DNA of 64,000 nt from Galerina marginata (Eukaryota; Basidiomycota; Agaricomycetes; Agaricales; Galerinaceae): assembly GCA_023014335.1 (NCBI GenBank), contig JAECYW010000012.1:1054001-1118000 (forward strand), given 5' to 3'. Position numbers and translations under genes: made by a program. The notes beneath the pieces are model-generated. The model saw nothing but the letters and a program-made list of their open reading frames with translations, was not told where the DNA came from and did not search any database. Below are positions 23,795 to 35,258 of this stretch, one piece after another. Numbering within the stretch: position 1 is the stretch's first letter; each line of letters begins with the position of its first letter.

Positions 23795-24704
23795 TTACTA
23801 CGTAAGAACTTGTAACAAGATTAATTATTAGACTACAATAAGAAACTTATAACAAGATTAATTTATACGTCGCTTAGTTTCTATCGGATTGCCTTGAAAC
23901 AAAGTGTGTAATTATCAAAAAAATCAGGGCTAAAAGATGGTGTCACATGCGTATTGTCACATCTTGATGTGACATACCAAATGCGGAATATTGTTGAAAA
24001 CACAGTAAATAAGCTATATTGAGAGATTTTAAAGGCATTAAAATGAAATAAAAATACTGATAATGTTTTTTTTACCTAAGAAATGGTCTGTGCACACATA
24101 TCACATGGCATATCCCTGAGAATATTTTTGTCCAAGTTGGTGCATTACCAAATCCAAGGCAATTGCACAAAGTCCTGCTGTGAGTTTGATTATGTAAGCT
24201 GCTAGAACATTATTTCCATGTTATTTGGTCATGTTTTGCAATGTTTGGTGTGCCTTTTATGGGTTATCCAGTCAGTTTAACACCAATTTTCGGATTTTCA
24301 CCAAGTTGAGCTGGCTGTTTGCCAGATTTAGACACCATGACATCATTGCAAAACATATGTAAATATTTGTACATTATTTTAGATTGGTCTAGGCAACATA
24401 TTTTAGCATATCTAGCTCACTTAAATCTGCTTCAAGTGTAAATTCACACAAATTTCCGCTTTTTGGGTCGTGTGAACAGATCACATGACCGAATCGTCCC
24501 TGGATACCCATGCCACATGAAAGCCCTGATTTTTACGAATTTTTTGATACCAAAATCATCAAAATTGGCTGAGTAATGGCTGAGATACAGAAACCATGCA
24601 GGGTCACTGTATGAGTGGGAGAATTTCCAACCATTGCGTTAGGAATGTTTTCTGCCTGCTATGCAGGCCGGAAAACAAGTTCTTTTACTACGTAAGAACT
24701 TGTA
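23795..24704 (-). mobile_element. HINE-like repeat: remnant of a short unit plus one long unit
   Basis: In minus orientation, a complete long unit (24704-23815, 890 bp) starts TACAAGTTCTTACG and ends TTAATCTTGT. It is followed by only the first ~20 bp of another unit (23814-23795). The long unit carries the GTCACAT-hairpin and the 36-bp tail duplication typical of the 889-891 bp variants. Confidence 0.8.
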
Positions 24705-27591
24705 AAATAAATTTTATTTGTATTTAATTCTATGCCTAGACTACTTATGTGAACAGGCAATCCCTCCACCCCTCCCCTCCTTCACAGCACTGCCATCCAA
24801 CAATCTCAACTACTACCCGCAGTTATCATCATCGCCCCTGCCCCCCGTCAGCCGCAGGAAGACATGGAGCGAGCATTTCAGGCCGTGGCTTGAAGACGGT
24901 ACTGCGAGGCGGTTGTGAGCTATGTGACTTCGAGGTTTGGGAGGTGGAGGACATACCGGGTGTGCTCAGAAATAGGCTTACTGGGAAGCCAGGAGCAAAC
25001 TGCGGGGCATTAGAAACGAGCGGCGGGAGGTCGAGATGCGGGGAATGCATACTGCCGTCGCACGGACAGCGGTCTCGACTTTTCCAGTCATCGTTGCCGT
25101 TGTTCGTTTGTTCATGACGCGGTGTGGCGGGGGCTTTGGAACGTGGGATGCAGAGGTGAATGTCAGCATGGCGCGATGTAAGCGTAGGGGAAATACGTAC
25201 CTGCGTGCAAGTAGGGTGCGCCTGCACCCCCTTTTGACGGGCGTGAAACCTCGCCCTCGGTCGTTCGTCTTTACCTTCTCTTCCTCGAGCCATCGTGCTG
25301 GCCTCCTTATTGGTCGCGTTTGTCCTCTTGTCCTCGGTCCTTTGTATTCATCTCCTCGTCCTCGAAACTTTGTCTTTGCTGACTGAGGAGGTGGAGGTGG
25401 TAGGGGAAGGCGGAGACGGTGGGTCTTCGTTGCTCGCGTTGGTGCGTGTCGACATCGTTCGTGGAGGAGGCGGACGTGGTGGACGTGGCCAGTGCCGTTT
25501 AAAGAGGCGGCTACGGTGGTCGACGCCATTTTGCGGAGGTGGTGGTGGCGATGGTCAGCGACGGTTGAGGAGAGGATGATGGTGGGCCTGCGTTGTCCAC
25601 GTTCCCTTTGAGGAGTGTGGTGGTAAGGTGGCGTGGTCCACGTTGACGATGGTTGGGAAAGCAGAGGTGGTGGGTTTCTGTCCTACGCGTCGTAGGTGTC
25701 GACGCCATTTGTGGAGGCGGTGGAGGCGGCGGGCCTGCTCGACGTTGTTCGAGGTAAAGATGGTGGTCTCGGGGTGGTGAGATGGCGTAATCCGTGTTGA
25801 CAACAGTTGAGGAGGGGGACGCGGTGGGCATGCGTCATCGGCCTCGGCGCTGACTGGAGAGGTGGTCAAGCCCGGCCCACATCATTTGAGGGAGGGGCAC
25901 ACGGGCTGGGGCAGGGGATGGATGTGGTTGAAGTTCGAAACGTTGAAGTTGAACTTGCCGCGTCAAGTTCAACATGTCATGTGATCAAACATGTCAGATG
26001 CTCAGATCACGCACACAAAAGCGCGTCGCGTCGCGTCCGCTTCGGGCTCGTTGATTTCCTGTGGCCTGTGAAATCATTTTCAAAAGTTTGTCTTTTGAAA
26101 ATGATCACCTCGTCGGCCCTGCCTCCTCCTTCCAGACAGTGCGGCAGCTGCACCTGCCGCAGACACCTATCCTGAGCCATCGCTGTGACGTGTCACGCGT
26201 TGGCTCTTGCTTTTGCCCATCACCTCCACCTCTCACCTCTCACCTCCGTCTTCCAACCCCTGCCTCCAACGCCTTCGATGCCGCCCACCACCTTTGCCAC
26301 GTCACCACGATAGCAAGGCCCCAGTGGCTTCCCCATCGCTCAGCCATCCGACCAACGCAAACCGCCCGACGACCACCAAAACGCGGATGGCATCAACACA
26401 AACCGGCGCCGGTGTGCCGCAGCAGGCGTAGGGGGCGAGGAAAGGGAAGAAGGAGGCGAGGAAACGGCAGCAGGAGGTGAGGAAACCAGCAGCAGGTAAG
26501 TACACCCACCACATCTTCCCCTCCCTGCTTCGCTAACCCACCAACAGGTCGCGCAGCAGCCCGTTCCTGCGACGCCGACGACGACGGGCAACGAGTAGCC
26601 CAAACGCCCGTCGTTTGCGACGCGGTACCCGCCCTCTCGCCTGCCACTTTACAGTGACCACGGGTATTCGCAGCCCCGTCACCGCCTTCTCGCAGGTCGA
26701 CCCAACGCCCACGCACTCGCACTCGGGAGCCCCACGCCAGTGCGTCGACCCTCCCGCGGCCCGCACCTCATGTACCCGCGAATCCCATTCGCAGCCACCC
26801 CGCCCACGCGCTCGCATTTAGGGACTCGACGCCTCGCATCGAGCCTGTTGCGGCGTCGCCATTCGCGCATTCGGGGACGCAGTGCCTGTACGTCGACTCT
26901 CCCGCGATCCCGTCTTCCCCCAAGTGTTTCGTACCGCGGGGCTCATTCGCCATCGCCACGCCCACACACCCGCATTCGGAGAACAGGCGGCAGTGCGTCA
27001 AGCCCCCGCGACCTCCCCCTCCTCGTATTCCACTCCCACTCGCAAAGCCCGATCACGACTGCAGCAGCCCAACCCCCATGCGCTTGTATTCGAGAAGCCG
27101 AGGCCTGTGCGTCGCACTTACCGCGGCCATCGCCTTCCCCATGGTTTTGCACCCGCACCGCCGATTTGCACCACCGGGCCCAACGCCTACACACCTGCAT
27201 TCGGGACCCGATGACTGTGCGTTGAGCCTCTCGCGGCTCCGTTTCGCAACAGCTGCGAGCCATCGTCGAGCCTTCCCCAGCCTCCTATGTCCTCATCACC
27301 ATCAATTAAAGTAGTTATTAGAATAGAATAGATACAATAGTACTGTTTAATATTCTGTATTAATAGTAGTTGGTATATATGAATGAGGTGTTCAACACTC
27401 AGATGCCCTAGGATTGCCCTATGAATACTGTTGGCAAGTCCTAGGAAAATCTGAATTTGATATGGACTCATAGGAAGGCCTATGAAACCCCTGGGTTGTC
27501 CTAGGCACCCCAGGTTGTCCCGTAACTCTCCTGCAGAGTATGGTAGCTCCTAGTTGTGACAATATTTTCCCAGGGCAACTTGGGGCAAAAG
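24705..27591. other. GC-rich gene-free region with degenerate tandem repeats
   Basis: Long open frames occur on every strand because of high GC content, but none has a recognisable domain, and the peptides are Arg/Pro/Ser/Gly low complexity. Around 25400-25800 there are repeated GTCGACGCCATTT and GGAGGCGGTGG phrases. The last ~290 bp before the LINE relic carry repeated CCTAGG and CCCCAGG words. Confidence 0.5.
26700..27235. repeat. Degenerate ~110-bp GC-rich tandem repeat
   Basis: The phrase GTGCGTCGACCCTCCCGCGG and close variants recur near 26738, 26830, 26888, 26993, 27105 and 27218. Each copy is preceded by an ATTCGGGA-like phrase and CGCCCACGC. Spacing is irregular at first and then about 105-113 bp. 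It is non-coding as far as I can see. Confidence 0.55.
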
Positions 27592-28418
27592 TCTTTTTCC
27601 TGATGAATGTGGTCAGGGCCCGGCGCGGATCTGCTCGAACATGCCAAGAGAGCCTCGGTGAGTTCAAACATGGAAAAAGAAAGCCATTCCCTCACTGGCA
27701 TAGGAGGAATACGGCCGATGTCAGATAGATCGTGAGCCTGGCCAGAGGCCGAGTTGTACGTTCCATGGAGTGCGTCCCACAGGGAATTGAGAGAAATGCA
27801 CAGGGCCCCTTGATAAGAGAGGGCCTCGCAGGCAGGTAACACGCGCTTCTGGACCCAATTCATGAGATCCCACGGGCGCTTGTTGGCATATGCAATGTCC
27901 GCGATGCGCTCATCAAAGAACTTGCGCTTGGTCTCTTTACAGAGTTTACGGAATGACCGCCAATGGTCATCCGCAAGGGACGCGTGATAGGTGGCCAGGG
28001 ATTCAGAACATTCCGGAGTCCACCACTTGGTGGATCGGGATGTAATGGAGCGTTGGACCGCGAACTCCTCATAGGAGTCCACATGACAGAATCCGGGGAG
28101 ACCAGATCTGGGGCGGGAAGGCCCTTGATCTTCAAAATAATGGCAGCCCGATATCGCATCTGGACTTCCAGGGGGATCGCTCGTTTACCAGCATCGGATC
28201 TGGACGATCTGATCGGGACAAAAGAAGAGATCGGGACATGGTCCGATCTCATCTTCAGTTCTGGTTCCAAGCATGTCGTGAGAGACACAGCCTGGTCCGG
28301 CGGAACAAACACAAGATCAATGACGGAGGGTCAAAGATCCGGATTGTGCGAGATGAAAGTCAGGCCCGGGTTGCTAGGAATAGCAAGCTTGAGGCCAACG
28401 GAAGCCGCTGTGTCCAGC
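27592..28418 (-). pseudogene. LINE ORF2 relic: C-terminal endonuclease and start of RT
   Basis: The minus strand carries the end of an apurinic-like endonuclease/exonuclease/phosphatase domain (LDTAASVGLKLA, then RSDHVPIS), a linker (KWWTPECSE), and the beginning of the reverse transcriptase (SSRSAPGPDHI). The endonuclease is broken by TGA near 28330 between PDL and PSVIDL (CGA-to-TGA fits), a frameshift lies near 28085, and the RT is truncated right after GPDHI. It belongs with ORF1 at 30085-33670, from which it is separated by a foldback MITE. The N-terminal half of the endonuclease is missing. Confidence 0.8.
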
Positions 28419-28424
28419 AGAAAG

Positions 28425-28827
28425 ACTTGGTCAGAGGCCATTGCTGCGCATGGCAAAAACAAGTTCTTACTTTGGGGGTGAGGCAGTACCTCGAGAAATG
28501 TTATTACATAAATACATGTTAAATAAGTAAATAATATGTAGTCCGCTCAAATCTGAACCAATTGGGATGATCTTATACTCAAAAAAAGCAGAAAAATGAG
28601 GCGGATCTAACAAGCCTAAAACAGCCTGGTCACGTGACCAGGAAGGCCCTGATTTTTACGAATTTTTTGATACCAAGATCATAAAAATTGGCCCAGTAAT
28701 GGCTGAGATACAGAAACCATGCAGGGTCACAGTATGAGTGGGAGAATTTCGAACCATTGCGTTAGGAATGTTTTCTGCCTGCTATGCAGGCCGGAAAACA
28801 AGTTCTTTTACTACGTAAGAACTTGTA
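28425..28827 (-). mobile_element. HINE-like short unit
   Basis: Reads on the minus strand from TACAAGTTCTTACG at 28827 to CCAAGT at 28425 (403 bp), inserted after a T in the left arm of the foldback MITE (host AGAT^CTTTCT). It includes the 18-bp palindrome CCTGGTCACGTGACCAGG and the terminal GCCAT/ATGGC hairpin. Confidence 0.88.
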
Positions 28828-29002
28828 ATCTGATATAAGGCCGGTAAAAGTTATGATTTCGAGATCATTAATTTACCGGATGGTTTCATACTCATTCTTG
28901 CCTAAGTGTTTCATAATTCCCAGAGATTAAATCATATCTTTCTGAAAGTGGTATCATAACTTATATATGACGATTTCATATCTTTCTGGCAGGATTTCAT
29001 TC

Positions 29003-29160
29003 TGGAAGGATTCGGAAGAAGCGGATGGGCTCGGGTCTGGTTCGGGGATTAGTAGTTTACTGCACGCTTTCGACCGGGGATCTGTATTAGTTAGGCGACC
29101 AGACTGCTTTCGCGCACCGGTATATAAATTGCTGATTTAAAAAAAAAAAAAAAAAAAAAA
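29003..29160 (+). mobile_element. Retroposon copy with poly(A) tail and 15-bp target duplication
   Basis: The insert starts TGGAAGGATTCGG and ends in more than 20 A residues. The 15-bp direct repeat GGCAGGATTTCATTC flanks it at 28988-29002 and 29161-29175, the signature of LINE-type retrotransposition. The same sequence without the tail continues in longer form at 63730-64000, so this copy is 5'-truncated. It is either a SINE or the 3' end of a LINE. Confidence 0.85.
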
Positions 29161-29420
29161 GGCAGGATTTCATTCCAAGTTTCTGTTTCATAACCTTTTT
29201 AGAGTCATTTTATTTCGCTTTATAGCTGTGAATTAATTATATAATCAGTGTACATACTCTGAAAATGCCTTATTTGTCATCACCAGCACCTGGTCTCTTC
29301 ATATTTGTGCCTCAAATTGAAATTTACTTTAAATTGGCCCTGCATGCCAGCAGGATACTTACCTAAGCCATTAGAATAGTCAATTTGATCTATTTCCAGA
29401 TTTGGAATGGGGTATATCAT

Positions 29421-29807
29421 TACAAGTTCTTACGTAGTAAAAGAACTTGTTTTCTACACTTGATAGCAGAAGGAAATGGTTTCTAACGCAATGGTTGGAA
29501 ATTCTCCCACTGCTATAGTGACCCTGCATGGTTTCTGTATCTCAGCCATTACTGGGCCAATTTTTATGATCTTGGTATCAAAAAATTTGTAAAAGTCAGG
29601 GCCAGATTTTAGCCTTGCTAGATCCGCCTCATTTTTCTGCTTTTTTTGAGTATAAGAACATCCCAATCGGTTCAGATTTGAGCGGACTACATATTATTTA
29701 TGTATTTAATATATATTTATTTAATAACAATGTAAGTCTTCAGGCACTGCCTCACCCCAAAGTAAGAACTTGTTTTTGCCATGCGCAGCAATGGCCTCTG
29801 ACCAAGT
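29421..29807 (+). mobile_element. HINE-like short unit
   Basis: 387 bp from TACAAGTTCTTACG to CCAAGT, inserted after T (host ATCAT^TAAA) inside the foldback MITE. The second 5' hairpin is altered to TTTCTACACTTGATAGCAG. The 3' subterminal GTAAGAACTTGT and hairpin are intact. Confidence 0.88.
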
Positions 29808-30084
29808 TAAATATTTGCCTGTGGATTTATGAAATCCATAATGATTTGAAAAAAAAATGAAATTGTAATGAATTCCTACCGGAAAATTATGATTTCAGAA
29901 TGATTTCAGAATGATTTCAGAAATCATATCACTTCTTGAAAGATATGATTCAATCTCTGGGAATTATGAAATCACTTAGGCAAGAATGAGTATGATTCTG
30001 TTTGAAATCGTCTGGTAAAATTAATGATTTGAAATCATAACTCTTACCAGCCTTATATCAGATTCTTTCTATGGCACTTACCAC

Positions 30085-33000
30085 AGTATGAATGATACCA
30101 TTGGCAGCTACTAGTGGACGGGTTAGAGGGGGCGGCAGGACGACAAACGACAGGGCGTTCACGTACCTGCTTATAGAGAGCTTCGATCCCTGGGTGATCA
30201 AAGCGGAGGCCCCAGAACTTGCACTTGTTCGAGGTAGCAGAGTGCTCCTTCTTGCAGTTTACAAGTTCTTACGTAGTAAAAGAACTTGTTTTCCGGCCTG
30301 CATAGCAGGCAGAAAACATTCCTAACGCAATGGTTGGAAATTCTCCCACTCATACAGTGACCCTGCATGGTTTCTGTATCTCAGCCATTACTCAGCCAAT
30401 TTTGATGATTTTGGTATCAAAAAATTCGTAAAAATCAGGGCTTTCATGTGGCATGGGTATCCAGGGACGATTCGGTCATGTGATCTGTTTCCATGACCCA
30501 AAAAGCGGAAATTTGTGTGAATTTACACTTGAAGCAGTTTTCAGTGAGCTAGATATGCTAAAATGTGTTGCCCAGACCAATCTAGAATAATGTACAAATA
30601 TTTACATATGTTTTGCAATGATGTCATGGTGTCTAAATCTGGCAAACAGCCAGCTTAACTCAGTGAAAATCGCAAAATTGGTGTTAAACTGACTGGATAA
30701 GGCATAAAAGGCATACCAAACAATGCAAAACATGACCAAATAGCTTCAATATGATGTAATAGATGCTTACATAATCAAACTCACAACAGAACTCTGTGCA
30801 ATTGCCTTGGAATCAGTTGATGCACCAAGTTAGACCAAAATATTCTCAGGGATATGTCATGTGATATGTGTGCACAGACCATCTCTTAGGTAAAAAACAT
30901 TATCAGTATTTTTATTTTATTTTAATGCCTTTAAAATCTCTCAATATAGCTTATTTACTGTGTTTTCAACAATATTCCGCATTTGGTAAGTCACATAAAG
31001 ATGTGACAATACGCATGTGACACCATCTTTTAGCCCTGATTTTTCTGATAATTACACACTTTGTTTCAAGGCAATCCGATAAAAACTAAGTGACGTATAA
31101 ATTAATCTTGTTACAAGTTTCTTATTGTAGTCTAATAATTAATCTTGTTACAAGTTCTTACGTAGTAAAAGAACTTGTTTTCCGGCCTGCATAGCAGGCA
31201 GAAAACATTCCTAACGCAATGGTTGGAAATTCTCCCACTCATACAGTGACCCTGCATGGTTTCTGTATCTCAGCCATTACTCAGCCAATTTTGATGATTT
31301 TGGTATCAAAAAATTCGTAAAAATCAGGGCTTTCATGTGGCATGGGTATCCAGGGACGATTCGGTCATGTGATCTGTTTCCATGACCCAAAAAGCGGAAA
31401 TTTGTGTGAATTTACACTTGAAGCAGTTTTCAGTGAGCTAGATATGCTAAAATGTGTTGCCCAGACCAATCTAGAATAATGTACAAATATTTACATATGT
31501 TTTGCAATGATGTCATGGTGTCTAAATCTGGCAAACAGCCAGCTTAACTCAGTGAAAATCGCAAAATTGGTGTTAAACTGACTGGATAAGGCATAAAAGG
31601 CATACCAAACAATGCAAAACATGACCAAATAGCTTCAATATGATGTAATAGATGCTTACATAATCAAACTCACAACAGAACTCTGTGCAATTGCCTTGGA
31701 ATCAGTTGATGCACCAAGTTAGACCAAAATATTCTCAGGGATATGTCATGTGATATGTGTGCACAGACCATCTCTTAGGTAAAAAACATTATCAGTATTT
31801 TTATTTTATTTTAATGCCTTTAAAATCTCTCAATATAGCTTATTTACTGTGTTTTCAACAATATTCCGCATTTGGTAAGTCACATAAAGATGTGACAATA
31901 CGCATGTGACACCATCTTTTAGCCCTGATTTTTCTGATAATTACACACTTTGTTTCAAGGCAATCCGATAAAAACTAAGTGACGTATAAATTAATCTTGT
32001 TACAAGTTTCTTATTGTAGTCTAATAATTAATCTTGTTACAAGTTCTTACGTAGTAAAAGAACTTGTTTTCCGGCCTGCATAGCAGGCAGAAATGGTTTC
32101 TAACGCAATGGTTGGAAATTCTCCCACTCATACAGTGACCCTGCATGGTTTCTGTATCTCAGCCATTACTCAGCCAATTTTGATGATTTTGGTATCAAAA
32201 AATTCGTAAAAATCAGGGCCTTCCTGGTCACGTGACCAGGCCGTTTTAGGCTTGTTAGATTTGCCTCATTTTTCTGCTTTTTTTGAGTATAAGATCATCC
32301 CAATAGCTTCAGAACTGAGCGGACTATGCATTATTTACTTATTTAACCTTTATTTATAGTCGGACTTACCTTAAAAGTAAGAACTTGTTTTTGCCATGCG
32401 CAGCAATGGCCTCTGACCAAGTGGAGCAATGGGGGCGATGAGGGCACGGCTCACCTGCCGGCATAGCGGGGATGGGCGGATTGCTCTTAGAAGAGCCCTT
32501 GCAGCAAGGTGCATGGTCTCGGTGTTGCTCCTCCATATGCGGACCCAAGCAGAGTGGGCAGCGCAAAGCCAGGGCCTTGCACACCATGGTGTGCCCCCAC
32601 CGCCAGCAATGCTGACACTGGGGGACACCGGCTTGTCGGTTCGACTCCTTGATAACAAGGACATGAGGGCCGAGCATGAAAGTGCGCCCAATGAGCGCAC
32701 GGGCGCGGGAGCCCGACTTGGAGTCCCAGATATTAAAGTACGCAGTACTCGTGGTAGTGGTCTTGGAGTTGCGGACAAGCCTAACAGGCCCGTCGAGATG
32801 CAGAAGATCCGTAAGAGCAGACTTGTACATAGCCTGCCTTATGTGATCCAGGTGAGTAGGTCCTGCCTGGTTAGGCTGGAACGCTGGAACGTCGAGCACT
32901 TGGAGATAGGACTTCGAGGCTGGGAGGCCAACCCAGATCTTGTTGCCAAGGTCAGGGAAGAGGTCGTGCACGCACCCGCGGATGATATCAATATCACGGT

Positions 33001-33670
33001 TGCTGGGCACGGCCGAGGTGACGGCCGAGTAGCCCCGGTATGCCTGGAGAACAGATTCAGCGTGAATGCTCGCTCCGTGGGTGGATAGGGCCTTAACAAC
33101 AGTGCCCCAAAGTTTATCGCGCTCAACCGGTGGGGGCTGAGGCATGGAGAAGTGGAGAAGTCAATCAGGACCTGCTTGCGCAAGGGCCCCGACGAGGTGA
33201 AAAGAGGGGTGTCCCTCTTCTGCTTCTTAGCAGGAGCGGGGTTACCCTAGGGGGCAGAAGGCGTTATGGGCCTTTTAGGAGGACCCGCCGGAGCAGGCTT
33301 AGGTGCAGCAGCCACATAGCCCACTCGGGGCTTCAGCGTTCTGCCAGGCTTGGAATGAAGAGAGACTGGGGGGGGAGGCCTCTGGAAAGGAACAACCTCC
33401 CTAACCTTAGCAGGCCGGGGCTGTGGTTGTTTCGGATGGTCGGTGTTGCCCTTCCCTTTATTGCGCTTGGCTGGGGGAGGGGGGAGGTCGGGGGGTGCTG
33501 CTCTCTCCAGGGGGAAGAGGGCCGCGGGAGGCGGTCGCACGGGGCGGCGGATGGTCTGATCGACCTCCATCGACTCTGGGATCTGAATGAATGGCAGGAT
33601 GGCCTCGGAGAGGCCAACGTGGTCGTGGGCGGGGCCGGTGGATGCATCAATCCACCCGGTGTTCTTGAGA
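30085..33670 (-). pseudogene. LINE ORF1 (zinc-knuckle protein) split by a HINE-like array
   Basis: On the minus strand a Pro/Lys-rich N-terminal region (33670-33150) leads to a globular middle (KLWGTVVKALS) and zinc knuckles (CQHCWRWGHTMVC, CPLCLGPH, CPHRPHC). The array at 30260-32422 interrupts the frame after CPHRPHC, and the next knuckle (NCKKEHSATSNKC) resumes at 30259; joining the flanks gives a continuous frame. LINE ORF1 proteins of this type coat the element's RNA. Defects are TAG at 33247-33249 (CAG-to-TAG would fit), a frameshift near 33140, and the array itself. Confidence 0.82.
30260..32422 (+). mobile_element. HINE-like array: long, long, short
   Basis: Two 889-bp long units (30260-31148 and 31149-32037), in which I saw no difference, are followed by a short unit (32038-32422). 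The host LINE sequence is GCAGTT^GGAGC, so the array sits after a T with no longer duplication. The long units carry the conserved hairpin GTCACAT-AAAG-ATGTGAC and the 36-bp tail beginning TACAAGTTTCTTATTG. The short unit carries CCTGGTCACGTGACCAGG and the terminal hairpin. Confidence 0.92.
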
Positions 33671-35258
33671 GCCGCTGAAGGGACGGCCCTTCGGCCAGCC
33701 CTGAATTTTCGGTTTTTACCTGTTCCTCATACCAATATTGGACTTAGAATAATGATATATCTTGCGCGGCTCATTGTCTAAGTCTCGGACAATCAGTATA
33801 AGCCAGCCAAGACTAGAGGAAACTACTGTACGCGACGAAGTCCAAGTTAAACTATGTGCTTCTAATTACGGGTACGTGTCCGTATACGAAGCGCGGTAAT
33901 AATGCGAGGACTGTGAACGCGGGCCCACCTGTGCGCCTAACTGACAGGCACAGGTCTCTAGCATCTAAACGAATAGGGACAGATATCCGAAGAATAGGAC
34001 CCACAACTATGGTGCCGACGCGGCACCACCTGACAAATCAAGTAACAAGCTCGCGAAACCGGAACACGAGTGACGGGAACTGCCGAGTCTCGACCGTGAT
34101 GGCTTCTCGAGTCTCGACCTTACTGTAAAAGGAAGGATTGCCGAGTCGAGTCCCACGGACATCTCGGGCGAACAATAACGGACGCGAATAACAGTGCGCA
34201 CCCGAAGACTGAGATAAGATAAGATTACCGTGCGGGCCCGTCCATCGAAACATATGGGCGCGCCTTCCGCAACACACAGATAGAGCCTAGACCCGGCACA
34301 TCGGGACGCGTTTTACGGTCTGGTATCAGCAAGAACCTCTGAACGTTCTTACCAAAGGAGTAATATCGACGCGTACCCGTGCCAACCAGAAAGATAGCTT
34401 ATGCAAGAAACAGAAAGCTTAGTAAACAAGAAACTTGGCATCCGGTTCAGCTGTTTGTAAAAGGCCGAGTCCTTCATTGTATCACATGTAAATATTATTC
34501 TCAGTAGTATAAAAGCTGTACGCGTACGTAGAAAAAGACAAGCAATTTACCACCCACGAGATTATATCTTGAACGTTCACCAGAACCTCTTCGAGACTTC
34601 TAAGTGTTAACTTGACTTCGCGGAATTTTGAATAAACAGATTTATTTGTCTTAGACAGAATTTCACCTTTTGTGATCAGAGTGAACGTACTTGATTTTGA
34701 AAGACTTAAGGACTTGAACAACAATCTCTTACACCTGTCATCTATTTGACTTGAAGAGGCTTCAGTGGCCATCCGATTAGCCGCGGTAACCCGTACTTTG
34801 GTAGTGCGTCGCGTGTCTAAGACCTGGACTGTGGTAGAGGCAACTCAGATAGTTGTAGACTACACCAGACATTGCAGAGTTTCTTCCCGTCGAGTAGGGT
34901 TTTGGTAACCCCAAGAGAGTCATACGCGTCCCAGAGTGGCGTTTTCCCGTTTTTCAAGAGTCTAAAGTAATTAAGTCCCGTACGCGTCTCAGTGACGTAT
35001 CCCGCGATCCCAAGAGGCAGAGTCTTTGATTTTGTTATCTATTTTCTATTTCCCCAACAACAACCCCTTAAGTGTTCACCCTCGGGTCGACGTGTCCATT
35101 CTACGTGAACGCGTACTTTTCCCTGTACCAGACGGATTCTCCGGATTAGTCTTGTTATTATAAAACTACCTGTCCCTCCCAAAAAGAACTGATCAATTAA
35201 CTTGATTATTTGATTGGGTGCTTAACGCTCGTCAAGTGTTAGGATTGATTTACTGTGT
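33671..35258. other. Unassigned region, no gene seen
   Basis: Mixed-composition sequence without a recognisable coding frame. The many ACGCGT and TACGCG words between 34300 and 35120 differ from the flanking repeats and could be an old LTR or unique DNA. I found no terminal repeats to decide. Confidence 0.4.

Larger units (their letters stand above)
28419..30070. mobile_element. Foldback MITE between the LINE ORFs
   Basis: The outer ends are AGAAAG-ATCTGATATAAGG on the left, split by the repeat at 28425-28827, and CCTTATATCAGATTCTTTCT on the right. Together they make a near-perfect 20-bp inverted repeat, and looser inverted similarity runs about 190 bp inward. Three later insertions lie inside it: two short HINE-like units and one retroposon. 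I could not identify a target duplication, and its LINE host lost sequence at this point. Confidence 0.7.

Noticed and set aside
26340..27263. Several overlapping open frames of 70-160 codons
   Set aside because: They arise from the GC-rich degenerate tandem repeat; Arg/Pro-rich peptides without recognisable motifs on all strands.
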